DNA of 64,000 nt. Source: Alphaproteobacteria bacterium. Lineage in GTDB: Bacteria; Pseudomonadota; Alphaproteobacteria; Micavibrionales; UBA2020. Shown here piece after piece: positions 27,264 through 35,053 of this stretch. The translations under genes and the position numbers were made by a program. The stretch spans positions 587,301 to 651,300 of the forward strand of contig JAICWS010000001.1 of the NCBI GenBank assembly GCA_025934695.1, in the 5' to 3' direction. Position 1 is the first letter of the stretch. Each line of letters starts with the position of its first letter. The notes below the pieces were generated by a model, which ran no database searches, was not told the DNA's origin, and was given only the letters and a program-made list of their open reading frames with translations.

Positions 27264-27719
27264 ATGAAACGCCGCGCCCCATCCCGGACACCGCCCGGAC
27301 AGCGTCAGCTGCGCGTTGGCGAGCGCGTTCGCCATATTCTGGCCGATGTGCTGCGCCGGGGCGACCTGCATGATCCCGTCCTCGTCAACGCCAGCCTGAT
27401 CACCGTCACGGCGGTCGAGATCGGTCCCGACCTCAAGCATGCGACCGCCTATGTGATGCCGCTCGGCGGCAAGAACGCGGAGGCCGTCGTGGAAGCGCTC
27501 AACCGCGCCTCCGGCTATTTCCGCTCCGAAATCGGCCCCGAGCTGGACCTGCGCTACGCGCCCAAGATCTCCTTCCGCATCGACCACTCCTTCGAACAGG
27601 CCGCCCACATCGAATCCCTCCTCCGCCAGGACCGCGTCCAGAAAGACGTGACGGCTGAGGAAGATGATGACTATGAGGAAGGCGATTTCGATGAGGAGGA
27701 GGACGATGCGCAGGCGTGA
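27264..27719 (+). CDS. rbfA: Ribosome-binding factor A
   Basis: RbfA binds the 30S subunit during cold-shock and late 16S maturation. The 151-residue protein has the KH-like fold (VRHILADVLRRGDLHDP, ITVTAVEIGPDLKHATAYVMPLGG, SEIGPELDLRYAPKISFRIDHSFEQAAHIESLL). It ends in a very acidic tail (EEDDDYEEGDFDEEEDD). AAAGG precedes the start. The 3-prime end overlaps the DUF559 gene by 14 bases, and the acidic codons GAGGAGGAGGAC double as that gene's ribosome binding site. Confidence 0.95.
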   Translation: MKRRAPSRTPPGQRQLRVGERVRHILADVLRRGDLHDPVLVNASLITVTAVEIGPDLKHATAYVMPLGGKNAEAVVEALNRASGYFRSEIGPELDLRYAPKISFRIDHSFEQAAHIESLLRQDRVQKDVTAEEDDDYEEGDFDEEEDDAQA

Positions 27720-28161
27720 AGACCAGAAAATTCTCAGTCTTCCGACCCTGAATGCCCGTGATCTGCGCGTCGACCGAACGAAAGCAGAGCATGTTCTCTG
27801 GCAACAGTTGCGCAACCGACAGCTCGGTTGCAAGTTCAGGTTCCAGCACCCTGTTAGCAAATACATCGCCGACTTTGCATGTGTCGAGCTGAGGCTGATC
27901 GTCGAAGTTGACGGCGGCCAGCATTGCGAAAGTAAAGCCGACGAAGTCCGCACAGAGTATCTGAATAAGGCTGGCTTCCAAGTCTTGCGTTTCTGGAACA
28001 ACGATGTCCTGAGTAATATGGACGGCGTAATTCTCTCGTTGCAGGAAACAATTTCTCGTCTAAAGAGCACCTCTGCTCCCTCTCCCGCGATAGCGGGAGA
28101 GGGTCGGGGTGAGGGGCTTAGCGGTGGCCCGAATGAAGGCGCGGACGGCGCAAATGTCTGA
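27706..28161 (+). CDS. DUF559 (Vsr-like) endonuclease domain protein
   Basis: This 151-residue protein of the DUF559 family has a predicted PD-(D/E)XK-type nuclease fold related to the very short patch repair endonuclease. The core motifs are RTKAEHVLWQQLRNRQLGCKFRFQHPVSKYIADF with Asp56, then LIVEVDGGQH with Glu67, Asp69 and His73, and VLRFWNNDVL. The start at 27706 has an excellent GAGGAGGAGG site lying inside rbfA. Insertion of this gene between rbfA and truB is not part of the conserved order. The last residues (APSPAIAGEGRGEGL) are encoded by a dispersed R2 repeat, so the natural C-terminus has been replaced or extended. Cellular role is unknown. Confidence 0.85.
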   Translation: MRRREDQKILSLPTLNARDLRVDRTKAEHVLWQQLRNRQLGCKFRFQHPVSKYIADFACVELRLIVEVDGGQHCESKADEVRTEYLNKAGFQVLRFWNNDVLSNMDGVILSLQETISRLKSTSAPSPAIAGEGRGEGLSGGPNEGADGANV

Positions 28162-28236
28162 CTTCAACAAACCTCAAAAATCGGCCTTGGTTAAGCCCCT
28201 CCCCCTAACCCCCTCCCGCTATCGCGGGAGAGGGTA
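28077..28236. repeat. R2-family inverted repeat between the DUF559 gene and truB
   Basis: The arm 28077-28120 (CTCCCTCTCCCGCGATAGCG onward) and the arm 28192-28236 are inverted near-complements. Each contains a CCTCTCCCGC/GCGGGAGAGG hairpin with a GATA/TATC tip. The left arm is translated as the C-terminus of the DUF559 protein. Confidence 0.8.
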
Positions 28237-28283
28237 CTCCTGCATTTCTTTTGTTTCCCTCTGCTCCAGAGACGAAGGTCCCC

Positions 28284-29216
28284 ATGCCACGCAATAAAAA
28301 GGGCAACCCCGTCAACGGCTGGGTGAACCTCGACAAGCCGCTGGGGCTCACCTCGACGCAGGCGCTGGGGAAAGTGCGGCGGCTGCTGAATGCGCAGAAG
28401 CTGGGCCATGCGGGGACGCTGGATCCTCTGGCAACCGGCATCCTCCCCATAGCGCTCGGCGAGGCCACCAAGACCATTCCCTTTGCCCAGGACCGGGATA
28501 AGGTTTACCGCTTTACCGTCAAATGGGGCGAAGCGCGGAATACGGATGATTGCGAGGGCGAGGTTACCGGCACCTCCGGCAAGCGCCCGACCGAAGCCGA
28601 AATCCTGGCCATCGTGCCGCGCTTTATCGGCAACATCGACCAGGTCCCGCCCCAATTCTCGGCCATCAAGATAGACGGCGAACGGGCCTATGACCTGGCG
28701 CGCGACGGCGAAAAAGTCGACATCCAGTCCCGCCGGGTGACAGTTTATGCCTTTAAATTATTAAAATCCGCCCCAGATGAAGCTGACTTCGAGCTGGAAT
28801 GCGGCAAAGGCACCTATGTCCGCTCGATCGCCCGAGACATGGGCCAGATGCTGGGATGTTTGGGACATGTCAAAGCCTTACGCCGCATTGCGGTGGGCAA
28901 TTTTACAGAAGATTCCGCGATTTCTCTGGACGAATTCGAGAAAATCGTGCAATCTGCCGACCCTGATCAGGTTCTGCTTCCTGTGGAGACCGTGCTGGAC
29001 GACATCCCGGCACTGGCCATGACAGAAGCGGAGGTCAGCCGGATACGGCAGGGCCAGACCCTGAAGTTCATATCCCGCCAGGACGCCGACCGGCTTTCGG
29101 TCGCCGGCATTGACGAGAATACGACTTTGGTTTTGGCCATGGGAGATAACAAACCGCAAGCATTGCTTGAAAAGGATGGTATCGCCCTTTATCCGGTGAA
29201 AGTATTTAACCTTTAA
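28284..29216 (+). CDS. truB: tRNA pseudouridine(55) synthase TruB
   Basis: TruB converts U55 in the T-loop of tRNAs to pseudouridine. The 310-residue protein carries the catalytic [16 protein letters not shown] with Asp47, [10 protein letters not shown] and the [14 protein letters not shown] motif. A PUA-like C-terminal region follows. The ATG at 28284 is preceded by GAAGG. An upstream in-frame ATG at 28251 lies in the repeat-flanked spacer. It ends 17 bases before rpsO. Confidence 0.96.
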   Translation: MPRNKKGNPVNGWVNLDKPLGLTSTQALGKVRRLLNAQKLGHAGTLDPLATGILPIALGEATKTIPFAQDRDKVYRFTVKWGEARNTDDCEGEVTGTSGKRPTEAEILAIVPRFIGNIDQVPPQFSAIKIDGERAYDLARDGEKVDIQSRRVTVYAFKLLKSAPDEADFELECGKGTYVRSIARDMGQMLGCLGHVKALRRIAVGNFTEDSAISLDEFEKIVQSADPDQVLLPVETVLDDIPALAMTEAEVSRIRQGQTLKFISRQDADRLSVAGIDENTTLVLAMGDNKPQALLEKDGIALYPVKVFNL

Positions 29217-29233
29217 CTCCAAGGGAGTATGCG

Positions 29234-29503
29234 ATGTCGCTACAGAAAAACACGAAGTCTGAGCTGATCAAGAAATATGCAACCACCAAAGGCGACACCG
29301 GTTCGCCCGAAGTGCAGGTTGCGATCCTCACCCAACGCATTAACGCGCTCACCGAACACATGAAAACCCATAAGAAAGACATGGGTTCGCGCCGCGGTCT
29401 TCTAATGATGGTGTCCAAGCGCCGCCGTCACCTGAACTACATCAAGAAGACCGACCCGCGCCGTTACGAGAAGCTGATCGACGGCCTCGGCCTGCGCCGC
29501 TAA
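29234..29503 (+). CDS. rpsO: Ribosomal protein uS15
   Basis: S15 is a primary 16S rRNA-binding protein of the 30S subunit. The 89-residue sequence is typical, with [28 protein letters not shown] and [28 protein letters not shown] stands before the ATG. It ends at a clear terminator. In most bacteria pnp follows directly; here pnp lies 18.9 kb away. Confidence 0.98.
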   Translation: MSLQKNTKSELIKKYATTKGDTGSPEVQVAILTQRINALTEHMKTHKKDMGSRRGLLMMVSKRRRHLNYIKKTDPRRYEKLIDGLGLRR

Positions 29504-29527
29504 TCCGGTTTATCAGGATTGAAGATC

Positions 29528-29558
29528 AAGCCGCTGGAATTCCGGCGGCTTTTTCTTT
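29528..29558 (+). terminator. Rho-independent terminator after rpsO
   Basis: GCCGCTGG at 29530-29537 pairs with CCGGCGGC at 29542-29549 around AATT, followed by TTTTTCTTTT. It ends the rimP-rpsO unit. Confidence 0.9.
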
Positions 29559-29570
29559 TGGATTACCGGA

Positions 29571-29790
29571 GACCTGGAGAACCGGAGGGGCTTTTGACTT
29601 CGCGCGAAGCGCTATTTTCTGCAAAATTGTATTTTCACACGAAGTAACGAAGTTACGAAGGAAGTGTATTTCGGAGCGATAACTTCGTCACTTCGTTACT
29701 TCGTGTGCTTGCGGCACCAGAAATAAATGCGCTTCGCGCGAAGTCAAAAGCCCCTCCGGTTCTTTGGGCCTCCGCATTAAAACTTTGGCG
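29571..29790. repeat. Large imperfect palindrome, R5 family copy 1
   Basis: The arms 29578-29612 and 29729-29763 are reverse complements over 35 bases (AGAACCGGAGGGGCTTTTGA at one end, mirrored at the other). Inside lies a second nested inverted pair built of ACGAAGTAACGAAG/CTTCGTTACTTCGT. The whole could form a long cruciform or RNA hairpin. The second copy is at 55318-55537. No reading frame of its own is convincing. Confidence 0.85.
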
Positions 29791-29856
29791 GTATGGCCAA
29801 AGCGAAAACCGTCTGATAATCTTGACCCAATCCATTTTGCAAAACCGGAATTATCC

Positions 29857-30480
29857 ATGGAATTTCGCGACACGGGCCTCCCCTCCCATCCCGCTATCGA
29901 AAAGTCTTTCGAGACGCTGCAGGCCTTCGACAAGGACGACAAATATACGACCCGCGGCGTGCTGATCGCCAGGCGCATCGCGACCGACAGCCTCCATAAA
30001 GACCCGGAGGCGATCGCGGCCGGGTTGCTCGTCCCCCTCGCCCAGGACCTGGGTCCCTTTCTCTGCGCCCGCGCCGATCTGCCGGGCCGGGTACCGGACC
30101 TGCTCGAAGCCCTCTTCGCGTTCGGGAAAACCAGCATGACAGGCGCGCCGATGGACGATCATTACAAGGCGCTCGACTCCGCCGAACGCACGGTCATTCT
30201 CGCCTCCTCGAGCCGCATGTTCGAGGTGACGGCGGAAGACCTCAAGACCACCTTCACCAATGCCGCCGCGAAACCGGCGGGCGACGCGAGCGAGCTCCAC
30301 GCGATGCTCGCCCCGGTCAAGGATTTCACCGACATGGTCGCGCGCAACGAAACGGAAGAACTCGCCCTCGTGAAGCGCTGCCAGGACGCCATGAAACGCA
30401 TCGAGAATTCCCTCGACGGCGCCGGCATCAAGCTGACGCCCGCGTCGAAGCAGGACGCGCCGAAGCCGCCCGCGCTTTAA
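29857..30480 (+). CDS. Hypothetical protein, possible degenerate HD-like helical domain
   Basis: This is a 207-residue soluble, helical protein of unknown function. The segment TTRGVLIARRIATDSLHKDPEAIAAGLLVPLAQDLG is reminiscent of the HD domain of RelA/SpoT-like proteins, where HxxRVAxIL...DxExIAAALLHDVVED occurs. The metal-binding His-Asp pair is absent, so no phosphohydrolase activity is expected if the relation is real. The C-terminal third is a helical region with ARNETEELALVKRCQDAMKRIENSL and a lysine/proline-rich tail. The ATG at 29857 has CCGGAA upstream. It is the first gene of the block that separates rpsO from pnp. Confidence 0.65.
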   Translation: MEFRDTGLPSHPAIEKSFETLQAFDKDDKYTTRGVLIARRIATDSLHKDPEAIAAGLLVPLAQDLGPFLCARADLPGRVPDLLEALFAFGKTSMTGAPMDDHYKALDSAERTVILASSSRMFEVTAEDLKTTFTNAAAKPAGDASELHAMLAPVKDFTDMVARNETEELALVKRCQDAMKRIENSLDGAGIKLTPASKQDAPKPPAL

Positions 30481-30636
30481 GCTTCTGCTCTTCTCCTTTG
30501 GGAGAGGAAGGGCACCGCGCCGCGACAGGCGACAGGTCGAAGCTCGCCATTGTTAATATGAATTTGAAGCGTTAGAATACATCGGTATTTGCTGGAAGAT
30601 ATACTATCACACATGCATTTAGACCCCCCGGCCCGC

Positions 30637-31128
30637 ATGAAAATTAACTCGAATGTATTGATTGTCGGTGTTGTACTCGTCACAGGTGTTATCATCGCCT
30701 ATCGGGAAGAAGCTCTCGTACATATCTCAAGCGAAAGAATTCGAGCCGAACACCCTGATGGCACGCCACCAGCACCGATTCCTGTTCACGTCACCGTCGA
30801 CAATTTTAAATTTGAAAATTATACCCTTATACCCAAGACCCTAGATGATCACTTAAATGTGCTTTTCCCCATCGGGACCCCAAAAGCATTTATCGATAAA
30901 ATTCTCGTCGAAAAGAATGGGGCCAATTGCCCGGACTGCGCAAATCCTAAGAACCCTTATGCAATAAGCAATGCCTTCGTCGTTGTTCATTACTACAAGA
31001 AGTTCATCCCCGTCGCCGGAGATACGGTATCATGCAGGAACGAGCCAGAATTGTATGTCACAGTGGATTACGATAAAGACTTAAAACTAATGTCACTGAA
31101 AGCAGGTCGTGTGGCTTCCTGCTTCTAA
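30637..31128 (+). CDS. Membrane-anchored protein with cysteine pairs, AT-rich gene
   Basis: This is a 163-residue protein with one N-terminal membrane helix (VLIVGVVLVTGVIIAY) and a periplasmic domain carrying NCPDC, SCRNE and ASCF, which gives four cysteines that may form two disulfides. The family is unknown. Base composition is clearly more AT-rich than the neighbours, which suggests acquisition. The start is uncertain: ATG 30637 is taken because it is closest to the membrane helix, but ATG 30613 and TTG 30589 are in frame and none has a good ribosome site. It overlaps no neighbour and is followed by the barstar-like gene after 31 bases. Confidence 0.55.
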   Translation: MKINSNVLIVGVVLVTGVIIAYREEALVHISSERIRAEHPDGTPPAPIPVHVTVDNFKFENYTLIPKTLDDHLNVLFPIGTPKAFIDKILVEKNGANCPDCANPKNPYAISNAFVVVHYYKKFIPVAGDTVSCRNEPELYVTVDYDKDLKLMSLKAGRVASCF

Positions 31129-31159
31129 AAGCCATTTTCCACAAAAATCATTATCACAC

Positions 31160-31474
31160 ATGCGGCTGATCGAGATTAATGCAGGAGGCTGGAAAGATGT
31201 TCACGATTGCATTCGTGCGTTGCTGCAGGCAATAGGGTCGCCGCGCGGGCATGGAAGCAGCATTGATGCATTTATCGACTCAATGGTCTGGGGCGGTATT
31301 ACTCAGGAACAAATCGAGCCTCCCTACACTATTCGCATAACGAATACCAAAAACGCGCCGAAGGATGCACTGGAATTTATTCGAGAGCTAAAAGATGGAA
31401 TTGCCGAGTCTCGCAAGGAGCATCAAGTTAATGAAGGCGAAGATGTCGAAGTTAGCATAGAAATGCTGCCCTAG
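31160..31474 (+). CDS. Barstar-like protein
   Basis: This is a 104-residue small protein with the barstar pattern: an N-terminal strand with MRLIEINAGGWKDVHDCIRALLQAIG, then GHGSSIDAFIDSMVWGGI, equivalent to the barstar YGRNLDALWDxL helix, and a final PPYTIRITNTKNAP strand. Barstar inhibits barnase-type ribonucleases, and distant relatives occur without a known toxin. No ribonuclease toxin gene is visible next to it. The gene is AT-rich like the preceding one and both have TATCACACATG at or near their starts. No clear Shine-Dalgarno is present. The remaining 164 bases to the next gene (31475-31638) hold nothing recognisable. Confidence 0.6.
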   Translation: MRLIEINAGGWKDVHDCIRALLQAIGSPRGHGSSIDAFIDSMVWGGITQEQIEPPYTIRITNTKNAPKDALEFIRELKDGIAESRKEHQVNEGEDVEVSIEMLP

Positions 31475-31638
31475 ATTTTCCACAGCGGATATTATCACTC
31501 AATGAATTCCTCGGTCGGTCAATGACAAAGGCGCAGGATTTCGTCATGGAGATGATCACATTTGAAATCACAGCGCGTTTCTGGCAAGCAGGAAAAGAAG
31601 AACTCTCACAGAGGTCTCCAAAATAGAAGCGCGCCTTA

Positions 31639-31782
31639 TCAGGCGTTCGGCATCAAGAAATTAAGAATGATATGACTGAGTTCCGGCCCCAGCCGGATCG
31701 CCAGCGCGAGGAGCGCGGCCACCAAAATGGCGCCGCCCAGCACGAGCATCTGCGCGGAGATTTTTGATGAGGCGGCGTCCAT
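31639..31782 (-). CDS. 47-residue single-span membrane protein
   Basis: A small reading frame reads MDAASSKISAQ, then a membrane helix MLVLGGAILVAALLALAIRL, then a C-terminal amphipathic stretch ending FLMPNA. Its ATG (31782) directly follows the TAG stop of the upstream secreted-protein gene with no spacing base, a typical translational coupling arrangement. It was too short for an ordinary gene scan but is supported by the membrane helix and the coupling. Function is unknown; it may be a small membrane partner of the secreted protein. Confidence 0.55.
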   Translation of the reverse strand: MDAASSKISAQMLVLGGAILVAALLALAIRLGPELSHIILNFLMPNA

Positions 31783-32235
31783 CTACATCACCGAACAGTC
31801 CGTGAGCTGCTGGATCGTGATGACCGCCTGGTTCACGACGTTATTCTGCACCTCGAGATGGTAAAAGCCGTGGCCGGAAATGCTGATGTTGTGGCCGTGG
31901 CCGAGCTCGCCCGTCAGCGCGCCCTGACACTGCTGGAAGGCCGCGTTGTTGATGTCGGTGATCGTGATGTCGATGCCGGTATTGGCGCCCGTCCGGGTCA
32001 CGCCGCTGTCGAGCGTCGCGGCGCCCCTGCCGGTCAGGTGCGCGGTGCCGGCGCCGGGGTCGACGCTGAAGCTGTCGCGCTCGGTCAGGATGGCGCTTTG
32101 CACCAGCGTGGCCTGCATGTTCTGCTGCGCCTGCGCCAGCAGGAAGGGGTTCGGCGTGGACGAAGGCAATTTCTGACCCGCCCAGCACGGCAGCGAGAGG
32201 GCGGCAAGAGCAAGCACCAGCGGCAATGTTTTCAT
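31783..32235 (-). CDS. Secreted protein of unknown function
   Basis: This is a 150-residue protein with a signal peptide (LPCWAG, near residue 20). The mature part has a helix (NPFLLAQAQQNMQATLVQSAIL) followed by a strand-rich region (GTAHLTGRGAATLDSGV..., DITITDINNAAFQQCQGALTGELGHGHNISISGHGFYHLEVQNNVVNQAVITIQQ) that looks like stacked beta strands. It has two mature cysteines. AGGAAAT precedes the ATG. The 47-residue membrane protein gene follows without a gap. Confidence 0.68.
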   Translation of the reverse strand: MKTLPLVLALAALSLPCWAGQKLPSSTPNPFLLAQAQQNMQATLVQSAILTERDSFSVDPGAGTAHLTGRGAATLDSGVTRTGANTGIDITITDINNAAFQQCQGALTGELGHGHNISISGHGFYHLEVQNNVVNQAVITIQQLTDCSVM

Positions 32236-32243
32236 GGCATTTC

Positions 32244-32486
32244 CTATGCGACGACGAGTTTGAATTTTTCTGCCCGTGACAGGGATTTTATGACAGCTTC
32301 GCGCCGCAAGGCAAAGCCTTTCGCCGGATGGTCTTCGACATAAAGCAGGCTGAACGGCCCGCGCCCCCGCGTATATTTAGCCCCCGTGCCGCTGGCATGC
32401 TTGCCGATCCGTCGGGCCAGGTCATTGGTGATGCCGGTGTAAAGGCTGCCGTCCGCGCATTTGAGAATGTAAACGGTCCAGAACAA
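32244..32486 (-). CDS. GIY-YIG domain protein (UPF0213/YhbQ-like)
   Basis: This is an 80-residue GIY-YIG nuclease-fold protein of the YhbQ/UPF0213 type, with VYILKCADGSLYTGITNDLARRIGKH, ARG at the expected place and the terminal EAVIKSLSRAEK helix. The role of such stand-alone GIY-YIG proteins is not settled; DNA repair has been proposed. I choose TTG at 32486 because GGAGG lies 9 bases upstream and the protein then begins right before the VYIL strand, as in family members. An ATG at 32525 would add 13 residues with no ribosome site. A second gene of this family is at 58220-58507. Confidence 0.82.
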   Translation of the reverse strand: MFWTVYILKCADGSLYTGITNDLARRIGKHASGTGAKYTRGRGPFSLLYVEDHPAKGFALRREAVIKSLSRAEKFKLVVA

Positions 32487-32575
32487 CGTCAATCGCCTCC
32501 GGTCAGCCTCGGCTTTCGCCGTCATTATACTTGATGGAAAAGGAGACGCCTATGGGCAACCATCGCCCAATATCG

Positions 32576-33190
32576 CTAAAAGCCGCAGGTCGCGTCGCGC
32601 GAGCTTTTGGACGCCTCGGCCTTCTTGTACCAGATCAGCGCCTGCGCCGGGTCTTTCGGCACGCCATAGCCGTAGCTGTAAAAAATGCCGAGCGCGCATT
32701 GCGCGCGGGTGCCGCCCTTATCTGCGGCCTTGCGCATCCACTTGACGGCTTCGGCGTCGTCGCGCTTCACGCCGCGGCCCAGGTGATAGGAAAGGCCGAC
32801 GTTATATTGCGATTCCGTGTCGCCCTGCTCCGCCGCTTTCGTCCACCATTCCACGGCCTGCGCGTCGTCATGCGTCACCCCGCGGCCGAGCGCGTACATT
32901 TCAGCGAGATCATATTGCGCATTGACGTTTTTCTTCTTCGCGGATTTGCGAAACCATTCGACAGCCGTGACGTCGTTGCGGGCGACGCCCTGCCCGTTCG
33001 CATAGGCGCGGCCAAGCTGGAACTGCGCCTCGGCGTCGCCGTCGTCGGCCTGCGGCTGCCACATCCTGACTGCCGCCACGTAATCGCCGCGCGCATAAGC
33101 CGCCTGCGGCGTATCCTTCGCGGCGAAGGCGGCGAAGGGAATCAGCGCGGTCAGCACAATGAAGACCTGAATGTACCTGCAGAACGGCAT
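32576..33190 (-). CDS. Secreted Sel1-repeat protein
   Basis: This is a 204-residue protein with a signal peptide (FAAFAA) and four tandem Sel1-like repeats (for example AQFQLGRAYANGQGVARND and YNVGLSYHLGRGVKRDD). Each repeat is about 36 residues and forms a helix-turn-helix solenoid. Sel1 proteins scaffold protein-protein contacts in the envelope and in host interaction. The ATG at 33190 is chosen as the beginning of the signal peptide. Two other Sel1 proteins are encoded at 36102-37604 and 39054-39812. It is 16 bases downstream of the three-helix membrane protein gene, so the two may be co-transcribed. Confidence 0.88.
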   Translation of the reverse strand: MPFCRYIQVFIVLTALIPFAAFAAKDTPQAAYARGDYVAAVRMWQPQADDGDAEAQFQLGRAYANGQGVARNDVTAVEWFRKSAKKKNVNAQYDLAEMYALGRGVTHDDAQAVEWWTKAAEQGDTESQYNVGLSYHLGRGVKRDDAEAVKWMRKAADKGGTRAQCALGIFYSYGYGVPKDPAQALIWYKKAEASKSSRDATCGF

Positions 33191-33206
33191 GGCGGATAAA
33201 AGACCC

Positions 33207-33545
33207 CTAGTAGGGCATGCAGGTGAGGTGATAGATCGAGCAGTAAGATTCATGCCGGAAAGCCATCACCGGCCAGCTCATGAACGTCAGGTAGGTGCAG
33301 GTGATGGCGGCGACGCTCGCGAAACGGTAAGCGAAAGGCTTGATCGGCAGCAGGAACAGCGCCAGCACCGCGGGCAGGAACATGATCAGGAACTGCGACA
33401 CCGGGTCGAAAGGATAGACGCCCGTCAGCGCCTCGACGACCTTGCCGAGATGGAGGAGATACCACAGGTAGCCAATGGCAAAGGGATAGCCGATCGCGAA
33501 GGCGAAAATCAGTTTCACGCTATTCTGTTTTGCAAACGCTAACAT
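33207..33545 (-). CDS. Small three-helix membrane protein
   Basis: This is a 112-residue protein with about three membrane helices (LIFAFAIGYPFAIGYLWYLLHL, FLIMFLPAVLALFLLPI, FASVAAITCTYLTFMSW) and a cysteine-containing C-terminal tail (SYCSIYHLTCMPY). No family is recognised. The ATG at 33545 directly precedes the first helix; a TTG at 33614 would add 23 polar residues. It lies just upstream of the Sel1 gene on the same strand. Confidence 0.65.
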   Translation of the reverse strand: MLAFAKQNSVKLIFAFAIGYPFAIGYLWYLLHLGKVVEALTGVYPFDPVSQFLIMFLPAVLALFLLPIKPFAYRFASVAAITCTYLTFMSWPVMAFRHESYCSIYHLTCMPY

Positions 33546-33716
33546 GCTCAAATACCGTGCTGCATAAAGTGGTGGCTGCCTGTCTTGTTTACCATTTGTT
33601 AAGGAATTCGACAATTGGAAAAGAATATCCTAAATGCTAAATTATGTCAATAGAGCGCAAGTAACACACTGATTTTAATTATTTAATATATCCGAAAAAC
33701 CGCCTCCAAAGAGTTT

Positions 33717-34112
33717 TCAGGGCTGCTGGCGGAGCATCGGCACCGTCATAAGGCTGTCGTTCAGGACAAGGGCGACCCGGATGATTCCCGGATAGCGGCA
33801 GGTCACGCAGCCCTCGCCGGCCTTGGCTTCGACGGGCGCGAAGCTGGGGGTCACATGGCCCTGGCCGCGCAGGTGCTCGCCCTTGAAGCAGTTGATCTCG
33901 AGCGGATAAGACGCGCGCGGTACCGTGACGGGGCCCGGCGCCGCGACATTCCAGATGCGTGAGCCGTTCTGCACCACGCAGGTCGCACCCTCGATGCCGG
34001 GCGTATCGATCATGATGGTCTGGCTGCCCCCCGTCGGCACGGCGGCCTGTTGCCGCGGTGCGGCGCAGGCGACGAGCATCAGCAGCAGGACGCCGGGAAA
34101 AATGAAACGCAT
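33717..34112 (-). CDS. Lipoprotein with PEGA-like domain
   Basis: This is a 131-residue protein with a lipobox (LLMLVACAA, lipidated Cys16), so it is an outer or inner membrane lipoprotein. The mature part (IDTPGIEGATCVVQNGSRIWNVAAPGPVTVPRASYPLEINCFKGE) resembles the beta-sandwich PEGA pattern seen in short alphaproteobacterial lipoproteins. Four more cysteines include a GCVTC pair. It is 2 bases downstream of the anchored protein gene and is the third gene of a tight operon that begins with a histidine phosphatase-like protein. Confidence 0.75.
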   Translation of the reverse strand: MRFIFPGVLLLMLVACAAPRQQAAVPTGGSQTIMIDTPGIEGATCVVQNGSRIWNVAAPGPVTVPRASYPLEINCFKGEHLRGQGHVTPSFAPVEAKAGEGCVTCRYPGIIRVALVLNDSLMTVPMLRQQP

Positions 34113-34114
34113 TT

Positions 34115-35053
34115 TCAGCGCGCTTCGTCGTTGCGGCGGGTTGCCTTGATGATTTTCGGCAGCAGCAGGGCGATGGCGGCAAGCAGGGCGACAATGATCG
34201 CGCCCTTGGTGGCCCAGCCCATGGCGCCGCCGAAGTCGACGTCTTCCGTGCCGGAAGCGCCGGACGCGCCGCCGGGAGCCGCGGCGCCCGAGGAGCCGCC
34301 GGATGCGGTGGCCGATGCCGCCGCCGCGCCGCCGTTCATGTCCTCCGCCAGGCCGAAGAAACGCTTGGTCGTTTCCGACACGAAATCGGCATCGACCTGA
34401 CCGCGGTAATCGCTGTAGACAAAGATCATCAGCACGCGCGACCGCAGCGCCTCGACGCCCAGGCCTGCCACCACCGGGTGGCTCTCCGTGCCCTTGGCCG
34501 TCGTGATGCCGTAGTTGGTTACTATCAGCACGGCGGTTGAATCCGCCGTGTCCAGGATGCGTCCGAGGTATTTCGTTTCGCCGATCTTCAGCTGCGCCTG
34601 GACGTTGAACTGGTCGTGCATGTAGCCCGACACTTTATCCATGGCGTCGGCGACGTTCTTGTCGTCGCCGAGGTTGCCGCTGCCGGCCTGCTTGTTGAAA
34701 TTGTCCTTCACGGCCTGGAAATCCTCCGGGCCGCCCAGGCGCACGTCCTGCCCGGTCGTCTCGACGAGGATATAGCGCTTCAATCCGCCTTCGGGATGCG
34801 CATTGAGCTGACGGACATCTTCATCGGACAGATAGACGGCCAGCAGCTTGTTACCCGCCGGGACGAAATGCTCGACGAGCCGGTCGAAGTCGGGGCTGCG
34901 TCCGTAGAGTTCCTGGAAGCCGCCCATCTCCGGCAGGCCCACGGGCGTATCGCCGATCTGCACGATCTTCGGCTCCGCGAAGGCGGAAACGGGCGCGCAC
35001 AGCAGGAAGCCCAGCAACAGCCAGGCGATGAGTTTCATCGTTTGCGATTTCAT
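34115..35053 (-). CDS. Exported protein with C-terminal membrane anchor, unknown family
   Basis: This is a 312-residue protein with a signal peptide (VSAFA, near residue 26), a folded domain of about 200 residues (with LLAVYLSDEDVRQL, RYILVETTGQD and RVLMIFVYSDYRG strands) and a Gly/Ala/Ser-rich linker. One membrane helix (GAIIVALLAAIALLLPKII) and a basic tail follow, so it is anchored to the inner membrane with the main domain in the periplasm. I recognise no family. The start overlaps the stop of the upstream histidine phosphatase-like gene (ATGA), and the lipoprotein gene follows after 2 bases, so the three proteins are made together. Confidence 0.75.
   Translation of the reverse strand: MKSQTMKLIAWLLLGFLLCAPVSAFAEPKIVQIGDTPVGLPEMGGFQELYGRSPDFDRLVEHFVPAGNKLLAVYLSDEDVRQLNAHPEGGLKRYILVETTGQDVRLGGPEDFQAVKDNFNKQAGSGNLGDDKNVADAMDKVSGYMHDQFNVQAQLKIGETKYLGRILDTADSTAVLIVTNYGITTAKGTESHPVVAGLGVEALRSRVLMIFVYSDYRGQVDADFVSETTKRFFGLAEDMNGGAAAASATASGGSSGAAAPGGASGASGTEDVDFGGAMGWATKGAIIVALLAAIALLLPKIIKATRRNDEAR

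Noticed and set aside
24729-28070. Open reading frame of 1113 codons antisense to infB, rbfA and the DUF559 gene
   Set aside because: It mirrors conserved genes on the other strand, has no recognisable domain, and long antisense frames are expected in GC-rich genes of this kind. The same applies to the antisense frames over nusA (23055-24686), pnp (48315-50321), lnt, corC and the M49-like gene.
31109-31159. Longer start of the barstar-like gene at GTG 31109
   Set aside because: It lies inside the preceding gene and adds residues that have no counterpart in barstar-like proteins.
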